Source: Streptococcus oralis (lineage in GTDB: Bacteria > Bacillota > Bacilli > Lactobacillales > Streptococcaceae). From it: a stretch of 64,000 nucleotides of DNA. The position numbers were made by a program, and so were the translations under genes. Positions within the stretch are counted from its first letter, which is position 1; each line of letters starts with the position of its first letter. Below the pieces are notes generated by a model. The model worked only from the letters and a program-made list of their open reading frames with translations. It made no database searches and had not been told where the DNA came from. The stretch is from the NCBI RefSeq assembly GCF_021497885.1, contig NZ_CP046523.1, positions 1,345,501 to 1,409,500 of the forward strand, given 5' to 3'. Below, one piece after another: positions 1 to 10,200 of the stretch.

Positions 1-69
1 AAGATTCAAATCAAATCTGCCAAAAAAACTGAAAAAACAGAAGAGATTGCTTCTGAAAAAGAAGAATAA
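1..69 (+). CDS. 3' end of an unidentified protein, possibly ClpE
   Basis: Only the last 22 codons are present, ending in TAA at 67-69. The visible tail is rich in Lys and Glu (KSAKKTEKTEEIASEKEE), the usual look of a disordered charged C-terminus. It is followed within 12 bases by a strong terminator, which marks it as a real gene end. My only hint of identity is the neighbourhood: from memory, the Nudix plus DUF1827 pair that follows sits next to clpE in several streptococci. The residues themselves do not prove this. Confidence 0.4.
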   Translation, partial: KIQIKSAKKTEKTEEIASEKEE

Positions 70-80
70 AACGATCTAAC

Positions 81-117
81 AGGTGCAGGAAGTCCATCAA
101 TTTCTGCACCTTTTTTT
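81..117 (+). terminator. Rho-independent terminator of the upstream gene
   Basis: An 8-bp stem, AGGTGCAG (81-88) with CTGCACCT (104-111), is followed by an unbroken run of T to 117. It separates the gene ending at 69 from the Nudix gene, which has its own promoter 21 bases further on. Confidence 0.9.
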
Positions 118-137
118 ACTAAAATAACTGTTTATTC

Positions 138-166
138 TTGACAGCTAGCCCCTCGTCCATTATGAT
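138..166 (+). promoter_or_regulatory. Consensus sigma-70 promoter for the Nudix gene
   Basis: TTGACA at 138-143, a 17-base spacer and TATGAT at 161-166: a perfect -35 and a 5/6 -10 at ideal spacing. The transcription start should fall near 173, giving a leader of about 28 bases. The TTG of this -35 box could be misread as a start codon in frame with the gene, but it is promoter. Confidence 0.85.
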
Positions 167-200
167 AATAATAAAGATACTAGAGAATGAGGAAAATGCA

Positions 201-653
201 ATGGCAAACCCAACTTTTGGTGATAAAAAAGAGAATGTGACCTACCAGCCCCGCTATGGTGTTTACGCAGTTATTCCTGATCCTGAAAAAAAACAAATTG
301 TCTTAGTTCAAGCTCCCAATGGTGCTTGGTTCTTGCCAGGCGGAGAAATTGAAACAGGTGAAGACCATCAAGAAGCACTGAAGAGAGAACTAATCGAAGA
401 ACTTGGCTTTACAGCTGAAATCGGAACCTATTACGGACAAGCTGATGAGTATTTTTACTCTCGTCACCGTGATACCTACTACTACAATCCAGCTTATCTC
501 TATGAAGCCACTTCTTTCCAAGAAGTACAAAAACCATTAGAAGATTTTAATCATATTGCTTGGTTTCCTATTGATGAAGCAATTGAAAAACTCAAACGTG
601 GTAGCCATAAATGGGGAATAGAAGCTTGGAAAATTCAGCATAGAATTGACTAA
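201..653 (+). CDS. Nudix hydrolase
   Basis: A 150-residue protein with one Nudix domain. The Nudix box is complete: GGEIETGEDHQEALKRELIE, then EL and GF, matching Gx5Ex7REUxEExGU, so the Mg2+-binding glutamates are present. The family hydrolyses nucleoside diphosphates linked to another group (oxidised dNTPs, ADP-sugars and similar); the substrate cannot be read from sequence. The ATG at 201 was chosen because GAGGA lies just upstream at 188-192 and because the frame further upstream is promoter. The residues after the start (FGDKKENVTYQPRYGVYAVI) resemble MutT-like Nudix proteins found beside clpE and DUF1827 genes. It is followed by a separately promoted DUF1827 gene. Confidence 0.85.
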   Translation: MANPTFGDKKENVTYQPRYGVYAVIPDPEKKQIVLVQAPNGAWFLPGGEIETGEDHQEALKRELIEELGFTAEIGTYYGQADEYFYSRHRDTYYYNPAYLYEATSFQEVQKPLEDFNHIAWFPIDEAIEKLKRGSHKWGIEAWKIQHRID

Positions 654-676
654 AATACACGATTTTATCCAAAAAG

Positions 677-685
677 TGCTATAAT
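677..685 (+). promoter_or_regulatory. Extended -10 promoter for the DUF1827 gene
   Basis: TGCTATAAT is an exact TGnTATAAT extended -10 element, 26 bases before the ATG at 712. No good -35 lies at 17 bases, which is common for this promoter class. GGAGGA at 700-705 is the ribosome binding site. Confidence 0.75.
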
Positions 686-711
686 AGAGTTAGAAAATCG
701 GAGGAACTATT

Positions 712-1011
712 ATGAAGCTTATCAACACGACTAATTCACACTCGCAACTTGTTAAAAGCCAATTAGAAAGTACTGACGCAACTCTTGTTGAGGTCTATTC
801 TGCTGGAAACACAGATGTGATTTTCACACAAGCTCCGCTTCACTATGAAATCCTCATTTCCAACAAACACCGCGCTATTCGTGAACCAGAAATCGAAACC
901 ATTCAAGATTTCTTTATGAAGCGTAAGATTGATAAACAAAAAATCGATGAAGCCAATATCAAGACACTTTATTCAGATAAATTGATTGAAATTTCTATTC
1001 CTACAAAATAA
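712..1011 (+). CDS. DUF1827 family protein
   Basis: A 99-residue soluble protein with no signal peptide or membrane segment. I recognise it as DUF1827, a small family restricted to streptococci and relatives with no known function. The N-terminal part (KLINTTNSHSQLVKSQLEST) and the C-terminal DKLIEISIP are characteristic in my memory. A GGAGGA ribosome binding site sits 6 bases before the ATG and the gene has its own extended -10 promoter. It ends against a terminator pair that faces metK convergently. A role linked to the adjacent Nudix enzyme is possible but unsupported. Confidence 0.75.
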   Translation: MKLINTTNSHSQLVKSQLESTDATLVEVYSAGNTDVIFTQAPLHYEILISNKHRAIREPEIETIQDFFMKRKIDKQKIDEANIKTLYSDKLIEISIPTK

Positions 1012-1040
1012 GAAAGCCAGCTCTAAGCTGGTTTTCTTTT
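1012..1040 (+). terminator. Terminator of the DUF1827 gene
   Basis: A 10-bp stem with one G-U pair, GAAAGCCAGC (1012-1021) with GCTGGTTTTC (1027-1036), is followed by TTTT. It begins one base after the stop codon. Confidence 0.8.
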
Positions 1041-1042
1041 GC

Positions 1043-1075
1043 AAAAAAGCTTGGTAATGTTACCAAGCTTTTTCA
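1043..1075 (-). terminator. Terminator of metK, usable in both directions
   Basis: AAGCTTGGTAA (1047-1057) pairs perfectly with TTACCAAGCTT (1060-1070). A-tracts on the left and T-tracts on the right let it stop metK transcription on the minus strand as well as any read-through from the plus strand. Confidence 0.85.
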
Positions 1076-1077
1076 TT

Positions 1078-2268
1078 TTATTTCACAGCTTCTTTCAAAG
1101 CATCTACCTTATCCAAACGTTCCCACGGAAGGTCAATATCTGTACGTCCCATGTGTCCATAAGCCGCTGTTTGACGGTAAATTGGCCGTTTGAGATCAAG
1201 CATTTGGATAATTCCTGCTGGGCGAAGATCAAAGATTTGACGCGCCGCTTTTTCAAGCTTGCTTTCAGCTACTGTTCCTGTACCAAAAGTATCGATACGA
1301 ACAGAAACAGGCTGGGCAACACCGATAGCGTAGGCCAATTGCACTTCTGCCTTCTTAGCAAGACCTGCTGCAACGATATTCTTGGCAATGTAGCGAGCTG
1401 CATATGACGCAGAACGGTCCACCTTCGTCGCATCCTTACCAGAGAAGGCACCACCACCATGGCGAGAGTAGCCACCATACGTATCCACGATGATCTTACG
1501 ACCAGTCAAACCTGAGTCTCCTTGAGGTCCACCGATTACGAAGCGACCAGTTGGATTGATGAAGAATTTTGTCTGTTCATCCAAGTAAGAAGCTGGAATT
1601 ACTTCTTTGATAACCTTGTTAATCACATCATTGTGAATTTGTTCATTGCTAACTTCTGGGTCGTGCTGAGTTGAAATAACGACTGTGTCCACACGTACTG
1701 GACGGTCATTTTCATCATACTCAACTGTAACTTGCGATTTGGCATCTGGACGCAGATAGCTGATTTCACCCGACTTACGAAGTTCTGCTAAACGACGAAC
1801 CAACTTGTGGCTGAGTGAAATTGGCAATGGCATGAGCTCTTCTGTTTCGTCCACTGCAAATCCAAACATAAGACCTTGATCTCCAGCTCCAATCAAATCA
1901 AGCGGATCTTGATCTGCATTTCCACGGACTTCCAAGGCTTCGTTAACACCTTGGGCGATATCCGGTGACTGCTCAACAAGTGATGGATGAACTCCAACTG
2001 TTTCCGCAGAAAAACCATATTCTGCATTCGTATAACCAATCTCTGCAATGGTATCACGAACCACACGGTTAATATCCACATAGGCATTTGTAGAAATTTC
2101 ACCAAAAACATGGACTGAACCAGTATATACAGCAGTCTCAGCAGCAACGTGCGCTTCTGGATCCTCTGCTAAAATAGCATCCAAAATCGCATCTGAAATT
2201 TGGTCTGCAATCTTATCCGGATGCCCCTCAGATACAGATTCAGACGTGAATAATTTACGTTCTGACAT
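1078..2268 (-). CDS. metK: S-adenosylmethionine synthetase
   Basis: A 396-residue enzyme of normal length that makes S-adenosylmethionine from methionine and ATP in the cytoplasm. Family signatures are present: the N-terminal [18 protein letters not shown] with the ATP- and metal-binding residues, [10 protein letters not shown] in the middle, and [17 protein letters not shown] near the C-terminus. It starts at the ATG preceded by an unusually G-rich Shine-Dalgarno (AAGGGGGG, 2277-2284). That element is also the 3' strand of an apparent SAM-responsive S_MK leader, so the product probably represses its own translation. It is monocistronic, with its own promoter near 2525 and a terminator at 1043-1075. 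Confidence 0.97.
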   Translation of the reverse strand: MSERKLFTSESVSEGHPDKIADQISDAILDAILAEDPEAHVAAETAVYTGSVHVFGEISTNAYVDINRVVRDTIAEIGYTNAEYGFSAETVGVHPSLVEQSPDIAQGVNEALEVRGNADQDPLDLIGAGDQGLMFGFAVDETEELMPLPISLSHKLVRRLAELRKSGEISYLRPDAKSQVTVEYDENDRPVRVDTVVISTQHDPEVSNEQIHNDVINKVIKEVIPASYLDEQTKFFINPTGRFVIGGPQGDSGLTGRKIIVDTYGGYSRHGGGAFSGKDATKVDRSASYAARYIAKNIVAAGLAKKAEVQLAYAIGVAQPVSVRIDTFGTGTVAESKLEKAARQIFDLRPAGIIQMLDLKRPIYRQTAAYGHMGRTDIDLPWERLDKVDALKEAVK

Positions 2269-2274
2269 AAAAAT

Positions 2275-2510
2275 GTCCCCCCTTAAAAAATATTGTTATA
2301 GAGTTACAAAGTACTGATAGGTATTTCTATAGTCTAAGAGTTACGACACGAAAGAAATAAAAACGATACTTTTTTATTTCTGAAGCTAGTAAGGCGCATA
2401 GGGTGACCGCATTATAGCGGCAACCGTAGAAGGACGAGCGACTTTGGAGCCGTCATTCTTTGCGAGTTACAAAGTACTGATAGAAATTTCTACCATCTTA
2501 TCGGGACTAT
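2275..2510 (-). promoter_or_regulatory. S_MK (SAM-III) type riboswitch leader of metK, expanded
   Basis: On the minus strand the leader begins GTCCCGATAAGATGGTAGAA (RNA 5' part, about 2507 down to 2488) and continues through a TAGAAATTTCTA hairpin to ATCAGTACTTTGTAACTC (ending at 2464). This lines up with the E. faecalis S_MK core as I remember it: GUUCCC, GAUGG, hairpin, CUUGUAACC. The Shine-Dalgarno GGGGGGAC (2275-2282) can pair with GTCCC (2503-2507), the expected SD/anti-SD switch. The two halves are about 180 bases apart, whereas a compact S_MK box needs only a few. The extra stretch carries a partial second copy of the core. Family assignment is from memory and was not computed. Confidence 0.65.
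2301..2483 (-). repeat. Direct repeat flanking the extra segment in the metK leader
   Basis: Twenty identical bases, GAGTTACAAAGTACTGATAG on the plus strand, occur at 2301-2320 and 2464-2483, with weaker similarity beyond (gtatttctatagtc against aaatttctaccatc). Between them lie 143 bases. These include an AT hairpin (GAAATAAAAA at 2354-2363 with TTTTTATTTC at 2371-2380) and a GC-richer stem around 2405-2430. The arrangement could come from a segmental duplication that diverged or from insertion of a small element. Confidence 0.7.
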
Positions 2511-2521
2511 ATAACCTTATC

Positions 2522-2530
2522 ATTATACCA
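2522..2530 (-). promoter_or_regulatory. Extended -10 promoter of metK
   Basis: TGGTATAAT on the minus strand at 2530-2522. Transcription should start near 2515, just upstream of the GTCCC arm of the S_MK leader, giving a leader of about 245 bases. Confidence 0.7.
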
Positions 2531-2580
2531 CTTTTTACTTTTTTTTGCAGTATTTTTGAAAAATCATAAAACAAAGTTAG

Positions 2581-2603
2581 AAAAAGGAGCCATTCAGCTC
2601 CAA
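2581..2603 (-). terminator. Terminator of the DEAD-box helicase gene
   Basis: On the minus strand GGAGC (2601-2597) pairs with GCTCC (2590-2586) and is followed by TTTTT. It lies 8 bases past the helicase stop codon. Confidence 0.8.
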
Positions 2604-2611
2604 TTTTATCC

Positions 2612-3955
2612 TTAAAATGTTTGGCGTTTGGCTTTTCGCTCAGCACGCCCACGTGCGCGATTTTCAGCACGCTTGGTTTTGCGGCGTTTTTCATCCACCG
2701 CCCATTGAATCTTCTTCTTATAGCCTGGTTTGACTTTTTTCTTTTTCTTTTTAACCAAGCCAATCATTTCAATATCAAGCTTATCCTGCTTCTTTTCACG
2801 ATTAGCACGACGATCACGGTCATATGTATCTTGAAACTCTCCGTCTTTGACCATCTTAGGAGTAAACTTGATACCTAATTTTTCCAACTCACGGATATCC
2901 GAGTCATCACTAGGCTGGTAAAGGGTAATAGCCGTACCAGGCAGTCCGTTGCGCCCAGTTCGTCCAACACGGTGAACAAAGAAGGACAAGTCTTGCGGAA
3001 TGGCATCATTGATGACATGACTGACACCTTCAATGTCAATTCCACGCGCTGCCAAGTCCGTTGCGACAATGTACTCAAAATCAAGGTTCTTAACCTGGTT
3101 CATGATCCGCTTGCGTTCACGAGGTGCAATATCTCCATGAATCTTAGCTACCTTCAATCCTTGAGCAGTCAGGTAAGCATGCAATTCATCTGCGCGCGTT
3201 TTGGTATTCACAAAAATCATTGCCAAATAAGGTTGCATGACTTGAGTCAACTCATAAATCTGAGCATTCTTATCTCGGCCCTTGGTCGAAACCAACCAGT
3301 TTTCAATGGTATCAGAGATGACTGTTTTTGTTTTGATTTTCTCCATGACAGGATTTGACAAATATTTTTTCAAGAAGGGCTGCAACTTCTGTGGAATAGT
3401 TGCTGAAAAGACCATGAATTGCAAGTCTTTTGGAAGGCTTCCTGCAATCTTGTCAACTGTCTCCAAGAATCCCATATCCAAGGTCATATCGGCTTCGTCT
3501 ACGACAAAAGTCTTAGCCTTGTGAATGGCTAAATCACCAGATTTGACCAAGTCATAGATACGCCCTGGAGTCCCGATGACAATATGGGGTTGGTTGCTGG
3601 CAAGTTTTTCAATCTGACGTGCCTTATCCGTACCGCCAACATAGTTAACCACACGGACTTCGACATCTGAGTGGGCCGCAATCTGACGAGCTGCTTGGTA
3701 AATCTGAGTAGCTAACTCACGACTTGGAGCCGTAATGACCGCTTGCACACTATCACTAGTTTCATCTAATTGCTGGAAAATGGGTAGCAAGAAAGTGTGG
3801 GTCTTTCCTGAACCTGTTTTTGACTCGCCCACCAAGTCACGACCTGCCAAGACAATAGGAATCAACTTTTCCTGAACTTCGGTAGGAGTTGTAAACTTCA
3901 ACTCCTCCAAAGCCTTTTCTATGTAGTTTTTAAACTGAAATTTCGTAAATGACAT
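2612..3955 (-). CDS. DEAD-box ATP-dependent RNA helicase, CshB-like
   Basis: A 447-residue cytoplasmic RNA helicase. The motifs run in order: GESKTGSGKT (Walker A, motif I), PSRELATQ (Ia), GTPGR (Ib), DEAD in FVVDEADM (II), FSATI (SAT, III), FVNTKTRADEL (IV), ATDLAARGID (V) and HRVGRTGRNG (VI). The last 70 residues are very basic (KKKKKKVKPGYKKK, then Arg/Lys-rich), as in helicases that bind ribosomal or cold-shock RNAs. The ATG at 3955 was preferred to a Met codon seven codons upstream because GAGGA lies 5 bases before it. It has its own promoter and terminator, so it is monocistronic. Confidence 0.92.
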   Translation of the reverse strand: MSFTKFQFKNYIEKALEELKFTTPTEVQEKLIPIVLAGRDLVGESKTGSGKTHTFLLPIFQQLDETSDSVQAVITAPSRELATQIYQAARQIAAHSDVEVRVVNYVGGTDKARQIEKLASNQPHIVIGTPGRIYDLVKSGDLAIHKAKTFVVDEADMTLDMGFLETVDKIAGSLPKDLQFMVFSATIPQKLQPFLKKYLSNPVMEKIKTKTVISDTIENWLVSTKGRDKNAQIYELTQVMQPYLAMIFVNTKTRADELHAYLTAQGLKVAKIHGDIAPRERKRIMNQVKNLDFEYIVATDLAARGIDIEGVSHVINDAIPQDLSFFVHRVGRTGRNGLPGTAITLYQPSDDSDIRELEKLGIKFTPKMVKDGEFQDTYDRDRRANREKKQDKLDIEMIGLVKKKKKKVKPGYKKKIQWAVDEKRRKTKRAENRARGRAERKAKRQTF

Positions 3956-3982
3956 ACTATCCTCGATTCTATTCATCTAACC

Positions 3983-3991
3983 ATTATACCA
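3983..3991 (-). promoter_or_regulatory. Extended -10 promoter of the DEAD-box helicase gene
   Basis: TGGTATAAT on the minus strand, 28 bases from the chosen ATG. The rest of 3992-4228 holds only the terminator described next; I see no gene in it. Confidence 0.7.
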
Positions 3992-4102
3992 TATTTTGAA
4001 CATTTTCAGTAGTCCAACTCATCTGACCTATCACAAGGCTCTCAATTTCTCCAAATACCAATCTTAGACTTGAGATCACACATTTGCTTTCTATCCAAAA
4101 TG

Positions 4103-4132
4103 CAAAAAGAGAAGACCAAATTGGTCTTCTCT
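4103..4132 (-). terminator. Terminator downstream of the SHIRT surface protein gene
   Basis: AGAGAAGACCAA (4108-4119) pairs with TTGGTCTTCTCT (4121-4132). On the minus strand the stem is followed by TTTTT (4108-4104). It lies about 100 bases beyond the stop codon. Confidence 0.8.
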
Positions 4133-4228
4133 CAGCATTTAGCTTGCGATTCAGATAGATTTGTTAAACAATCAAGCAGGTGCTTAAGAATCTTTTAAAA
4201 GTCGAAAGTTTCTAGATAAAATTAGTGC

Positions 4229-7200
4229 TTAATCATCTTCACGCTTGCGACCAAGAAGCAACGCTGCTAGACCTGCAAGAAGAGAACTAGTCATTAGACC
4301 AGTGAGTGAAAGCGGTGCAGTGCTACCTGTGTTTGGTAATGTAGCTTGTTTTGCCTTTTCTCCTGCTGGACTTTGAGCTGGTGGATTCTCTTCAGGTTTT
4401 CTTGGTTGTTCTGGTTGAAGTCTATTTGCCTGATTATTATCAGCCCCCTGCTCTTCCCCTGGCTTCACTGGTGGAACTGGATTTGGTTGAGGTGCTGGTT
4501 GAGGTACTGGTTGCGGAACCGGCTGTGGTTGTGGACTAGGATCTTGCTTAGCTTCAAAGACCCACTTACCGACGAAGGTTAGATTTGCCCCCTCTTCCAC
4601 TTCTTGGTAACCTAAGAATGTCCATGTACCATTTGCAACAGCAACTTCTACAGGCATCGGTGCTTCTGGAACAAAAGCAATCGCTGAAGAAGAACTTGTA
4701 GTATATGTTCCACTTTGTGGAAGTAAGCTCAATACTTCTGCTGGCAAGTTGTTGTCTGCGGTTGCACTTTCGAAGCGGTAAGTCACTTGATAGGTTTCAG
4801 TTACTGGTGCAGGCAAAACATTAACTGGTACAGGAACTTCAGTAGAAGAACCATCTGGATAGTCAACTCGTACCTTACCTGTGTAAGTACCTGATTTTGT
4901 TGTGTCAATTTGACCTGCAGGTGTGATATCAACTACCTTAGTGCCAGCTGGAAGGCTTGACAAGTTCGTCACATTATCGGTCAAGTCAGGTGTTTGTCCA
5001 ACCTTGATAGTTTCTTCCGTTACTTGAGGCGTATAAGTTTCAGCATTTGTCGGATTCGCCTTGAATTCCCACTTACCGACGAAGACTACATTAGCCTTAT
5101 TGACTACAGCGCTAGCTGCGTCATAAGCCTTGAAGGTCCAAGTGCCGTCGTTCACAGTATCTGTGTATGTGGTTTGAGATGGTTGTTGAGCGGAAACAGT
5201 GTCACCATTCACATAAGTTGCACTGTCGCTTGGTGTCAAAGCGCTGATTTCTGCTGGAAGTACTTTTCCTGCTGTCTCACTCTCGAAGCGGTAATTAGCT
5301 TGGTACTTCTTGGCTTCAAAGGACCATTTCCCTACAAACTCCACATTTGCCTTGTTGACAACGGCACTAGCTGCGTCGTAGCCCTTGAAGGTCCATGTGC
5401 CATCGTTCACATCATCTTTGTAAGTGATTTCCGCTGGTTGCTGAGCGGAAACAGAGGCACCATTCACATAAGTTGCACTGTCATTTGGAGTCAATGCTGC
5501 GATGGCTGCTGGAAGAGACTTACCTGCTGTCTCACTCTCGAAGCGGTAAGTAGCTTGGTACTTGTTGGCTTCAAAGACCCATTTCCCTACAAATTCTACA
5601 TCGGACTTGTTGACCACAGCGCTAGCTGCGTCGTAACCCTTGAAGGTCCATGTGCCGTCGTTCACATCATCTTTGTAAGTGATTTCAGCTGGTTGCTGAG
5701 CGGAAACAGAGGCACCATTCACATAAGTTGCACTGTCACTTGGAGTCAATGCTGTGATGCCTGCCGGAAGAGCCTTACCTGCTGTCTCGCTCTCGAAGCG
5801 GTAACTTGCTTGGTACTTGTTGGCTTCAAAGGCCCATTTTCCTACAAACTCTACATTTGCCTTGTTGACCACAGCGCTAGCTGCGTCGTAACCCTTGAAG
5901 GTCCATGTGCCGTCGTTCACATCATCTTTGTAAGTGATTTCAGCTGGTTGCTGAGCGGAAACAGAGGCACCATTCACATACGAATCACTGTCACTTGGAA
6001 GCAGCGTTGCGATACCTGCTGGAAGAGACTTACCTGCTGTCTCACTCTCGAAGCGGTAAGTAGCTTGGTACTTGTTAGCTTCAAAGGCCCACTTACCTAC
6101 AAACTCAACATTTTCCTTGTTGACAACGGCACTAGCTGCGTCGTAACCCTTGAAGGTCCATGTGCCGTCGTTCACATCATCTTTGTAAGTGATTTCCGCT
6201 GGTTGCTGAGCTGAAACAGAGGCACCATTCACATATGTTGCACTGTCGCTTGGAGTCAATGCGGCGATGGCCGCTGGAAGAGCCTTACCTGCTGTCTCGC
6301 TCTCGAAGCGGTAACTTGCTTGGTACTTGTTAGCTTCAAAGGTCCATTTTCCTACAAACTCCACATTTGCCTTATTGACAACGGCGCTAGTTGCATCATA
6401 ACCCTTGAAGGTCCATGTGCCGTCGTTCACAGTATCTGTGTAGGTCGTTTGCGCTGGTTGTTGAGCGGAAACAGAATCACCATTCACATATTTTGCACTG
6501 TCGCTTGGAGTCAATGCTGCGATGGCTGCTGGAAGAGCTTTACCTGCTGTTGCGCTTGCGAAGCGGTATGTAGCTTGGTACTTGTTGGCTACAAAGGCCC
6601 ACTTACCTACAAACTCTACATCAGCCTTGTTGACAACGGCGCTAGCTGCATCGTAACCCTTAAAGGTCCATGTGCCATCATTCACAGTATCTGTGTAGGT
6701 CGTTTGCGCTGGTTGTTGAGCTGAAACAGAATCACCATTCACATATTTTGCACTGTCGCTTGGGGTCAAGGCTGCGATGGCTGCTGGAAGAGCCTTACCT
6801 GCTGTTACGCTTGCGAAGCGGTAACTTGCTTGGTACTTGTTGGCTTTAAACTTCCACTTACCTGTGAAGGTCAGATCAGCCTTTCTCACAATCTTACTTT
6901 TGGCATCGTAACCATCGAAAGTCCAGGTACCGTCGTTCACATCATCTTTGTAAGTCTTTGTTGTCGGCTCTTCTGGTACAACTTTTTGCGTGTTGTAATA
7001 GCTTGAGCTATCTTTTGGTGCTTTCTTCTGGATAAATTCAGGCAAAGCAACACCTGATGTAACACTTACAAAATTATAGCTTACATGATGCGGTCTAGGC
7101 GTTACTTCCCAGATACCTGTGAATGTCACGCGCTTGCCATTATATGTCGCATTCTTCTGATCATAACCTTTGAAGGTCCAGACATAGTCTTTTTCTTCTT

Positions 7201-10200
7201 CAACTACTGATTCTTTAGCAGGTTGTTTGGCTACAATGGTGTCACCAACCTGATAAGAAGACTCATCATTTGGAAGCATTCCCAAAATACTTTGTGGCAA
7301 TGGAACACGTGAGTCAGAAGATTTGAATACATATTCTGGATTTGGAGTAGGCACCCAGCTTCCAAGGAAAGTCTGTCTACCTTTTGCTACAACGATTTTT
7401 TCTTTATCGTATCCTGCAAATGTCCAAGTTACCTTGTTTGCTGTATCAACATAAGTCGTTTCACTTGGTTGCTCAGCATCTACTTCTGTAGGGAACACAC
7501 CCATCTTATAATCAATTGGGTTTTTCGGAGTCAACTTGGTGATATGATCTGGTAATACGAAATCAGGATTAGTTGATTGGAACTGATAGTCTATACCATT
7601 TGGCGTAAAGCTCCAAGATCCTGTGATAGTCTTCACTTGCGTACCTGCAATAGCTTTTCCGTATCTATCTGCATCAAAACCATGGAAGGTCCATGTACCT
7701 GTCGGAACAGTTACTGTGGATGTGTCAAGTTTGCTTGCATCTTTGTAGTCGTCAGCTCGTGCAACGAAATCAATGCCAGCTGGAAGCATATCGCGAATCT
7801 TACTTGGAAGAGGATAAGCAGGAGTCGAGTTAGTAAACTTATACTCTAGTCGGTAGATCTTATCCGCCTGATCGGTAGGAACCAAGATCCATTTTCCTCT
7901 AAAGGTAATGTCTTCTGTTCCGACTGTTTTCACACGTGGAGAAATAGTCGTATTATCATATTCATAGTAATCATCAAATACCCAAGTCCCTCGGCCATCA
8001 GGATCCTCAAATCTTGTTTTAGACGGCATTTTAACGCGAGCTTTTTCACCCTTGACAAATTCTCTTTCGTAAGTGATTAAATTATACAAAGTTGATGGCG
8101 GATAAATCGTTTGACCAGAATCATCTTTTGAATCTGTATAGAAATCATAGTAAACACTATGCCTGTTCGGTTCAAATTTCCAATGAACAGTGTAGGTAGA
8201 ATCCTCATCGTCAGCTGGTTTCTCAACGTCCTCCTTTCGCTGAGGAATCTGCTGAGGAACCCATGTACCATCATTTTCATTATCGACATATGAACTGAGA
8301 TATTGAATTTCATTATAGACATTATCAGAATACTCATCTGGAGATGTCGTGATAGGAGCTGGAATTTGTGCCTTCAAATCATCAGGAATGGTCTTCCCTG
8401 GAGTATCACTGACAAAGTCAAAGGAAACTGTCTTATCGCGGTATGGAGTGAAAGACCAAGTACCTGTAAAGAGAACTTTATCTTGATTAACTACCTTGTT
8501 ATTAGCGTCATAACCTTCAAATTTCCAAGTTCCCTTGTTGACAAAGTCCATGTAGGTCGTCTTCAGGGGAGCTTTTGCAAGGACAGTATCGCCATTACTA
8601 TAGTTTTCTCCAGTGCTTGGAATATAAGTCGTGATTTCTTCTGGGAGAGACAGGCTAGGGTCTTTGCTGACAAACTTATAGTTTCCTGGGTAGGTTCCCG
8701 GTGTAAATGTCCAAGTACCTGTGAACTTGAGATTCCATCCATCGTGCTCCCAGTCGCTCACTGGTTTTTTATCAAAATCATAGCCCGAAAAGTTCCAAGT
8801 ACCACCGTTAGCTGCATCATAGTAGGAATTATTAAGCGGTTTAACAGACTGAACTATATCCTTGCCTTTCGGATATGTCTTCCTATCCATATATTTCCAT
8901 TCACTTGGTGCATATACCGGCTTCAGATTATTGATCTCAGCAGGTAGTGCTTTGCCAGCCGTTCCACTGATAAACTCATAGGTCGGTTTCCGAGGAACTG
9001 GTGTAAATTTAAACATCAATGGGATCGTAACTTTTGGCAATTCCCCATACGTAGCCGCCCGCTCTAGTTCACGAGAGTACGTTAAATCTATTGCATCTTC
9101 CTCGTGCGTCCAATTTCCTTCATGTTCTGCATCATAAAAGGGTTTGTAGACATTTTGAACTTCATCGTAGCCCGTCAAAGCAACTCTCGAATCTATTAAA
9201 TCTTTAGGTAAATGCTCATCGCGTTTATCAAACTGATTTAAAGAAAGCTTGTAATCGTATAGCTTACTTTCTAGATCCTTTATCTCCTTAGGAAGAGGTA
9301 AGTTATATTTGTCGTAGAATGAAGTCTTAGGACTACTTGGTAACTTATAAAAATTATCAAAATCAAACTCGTTCATAGCCTTGTAGGATACAATGACATC
9401 CTCAAAGTATTTCCAAGTTCCTACAAACTCCACATCGCCATTGTTTGCCACTTTACTTGGAGCATCAAAGCCAGTCAAAGCCCAATAGCCTTTTCGGTTA
9501 GGATATTCTTCTGAAGTATAAAAAACATAGTGAAATTCTTGTGGCTTTACTACTTCACCCTCAGCAAATCTTCTTTTATCTTCTGGACTCCAGTTTGCAA
9601 CATAAGCTGGCGGAGTTTTTCCAGGTGAGCCATTAACCGCTCTATAGGTAGCCTTGTATGGTGTTGGTGCATATTCCCACTTACCTGTGAAGAAAACATC
9701 ATCTTTGTCAATCACCTGACTATCATGGTCATAGCCCTTAAAGGTCCATCTACCACTTCCATCATACTCTACATAAGTTGTTTCAGTTGGCTGGATGGCC
9801 TTTACTTTATCGCCCTTTTTGTAGATTTTTGTGTCTTCTGGCTTCAAGTAGTTCAGAGTAAGCGGAGTTGTTTTTCCTGGTGTAGCACTTTCAAACTCAT
9901 AAAGTGCACTATGAGGAGTTTTATCCTGATCTGGGATGAACTTCGGATTTTTATCACGAAGACCAGAATTAACAAAAGTCACTAGATTGCGATAAACTTT
10001 ATCAATTTCTTCTTGCTTTGTTGCAGTTTGAAGCACGCCATCAGCAGCTGTCATTACGCCATTCAAGATTTCTAGACTATCGTCTGTCTTACTTGAAAAG
10101 TCCTTGCTGCGCAAGTTTTTGAGGTAGTTCTCTAAAGTGCTCTTGTTTAGACTAGCATTTACTGATGCTGGTTGAGCAGTGGCAGTGGCTGCAGCTGGCT

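Noticed and set aside
138..200. An N-terminal extension of the Nudix protein starting at TTG 138
   Set aside because: The TTG is the first half of a perfect -35 box and the frame runs through the -10; a good ribosome binding site serves ATG 201.
2467..2763. A 98-codon minus-strand frame ending in KMVEISIST at the metK leader
   Set aside because: It runs antiphase through the helicase 3' end, its terminator and the riboswitch; the resemblance of its tail to the DUF1827 tail is short and probably chance.
4994..6724. Long plus-strand frames rich in Cys and Trp opposite the SHIRT repeats
   Set aside because: They are shadows of the repeated minus-strand coding sequence; repeat periodicity explains their length.
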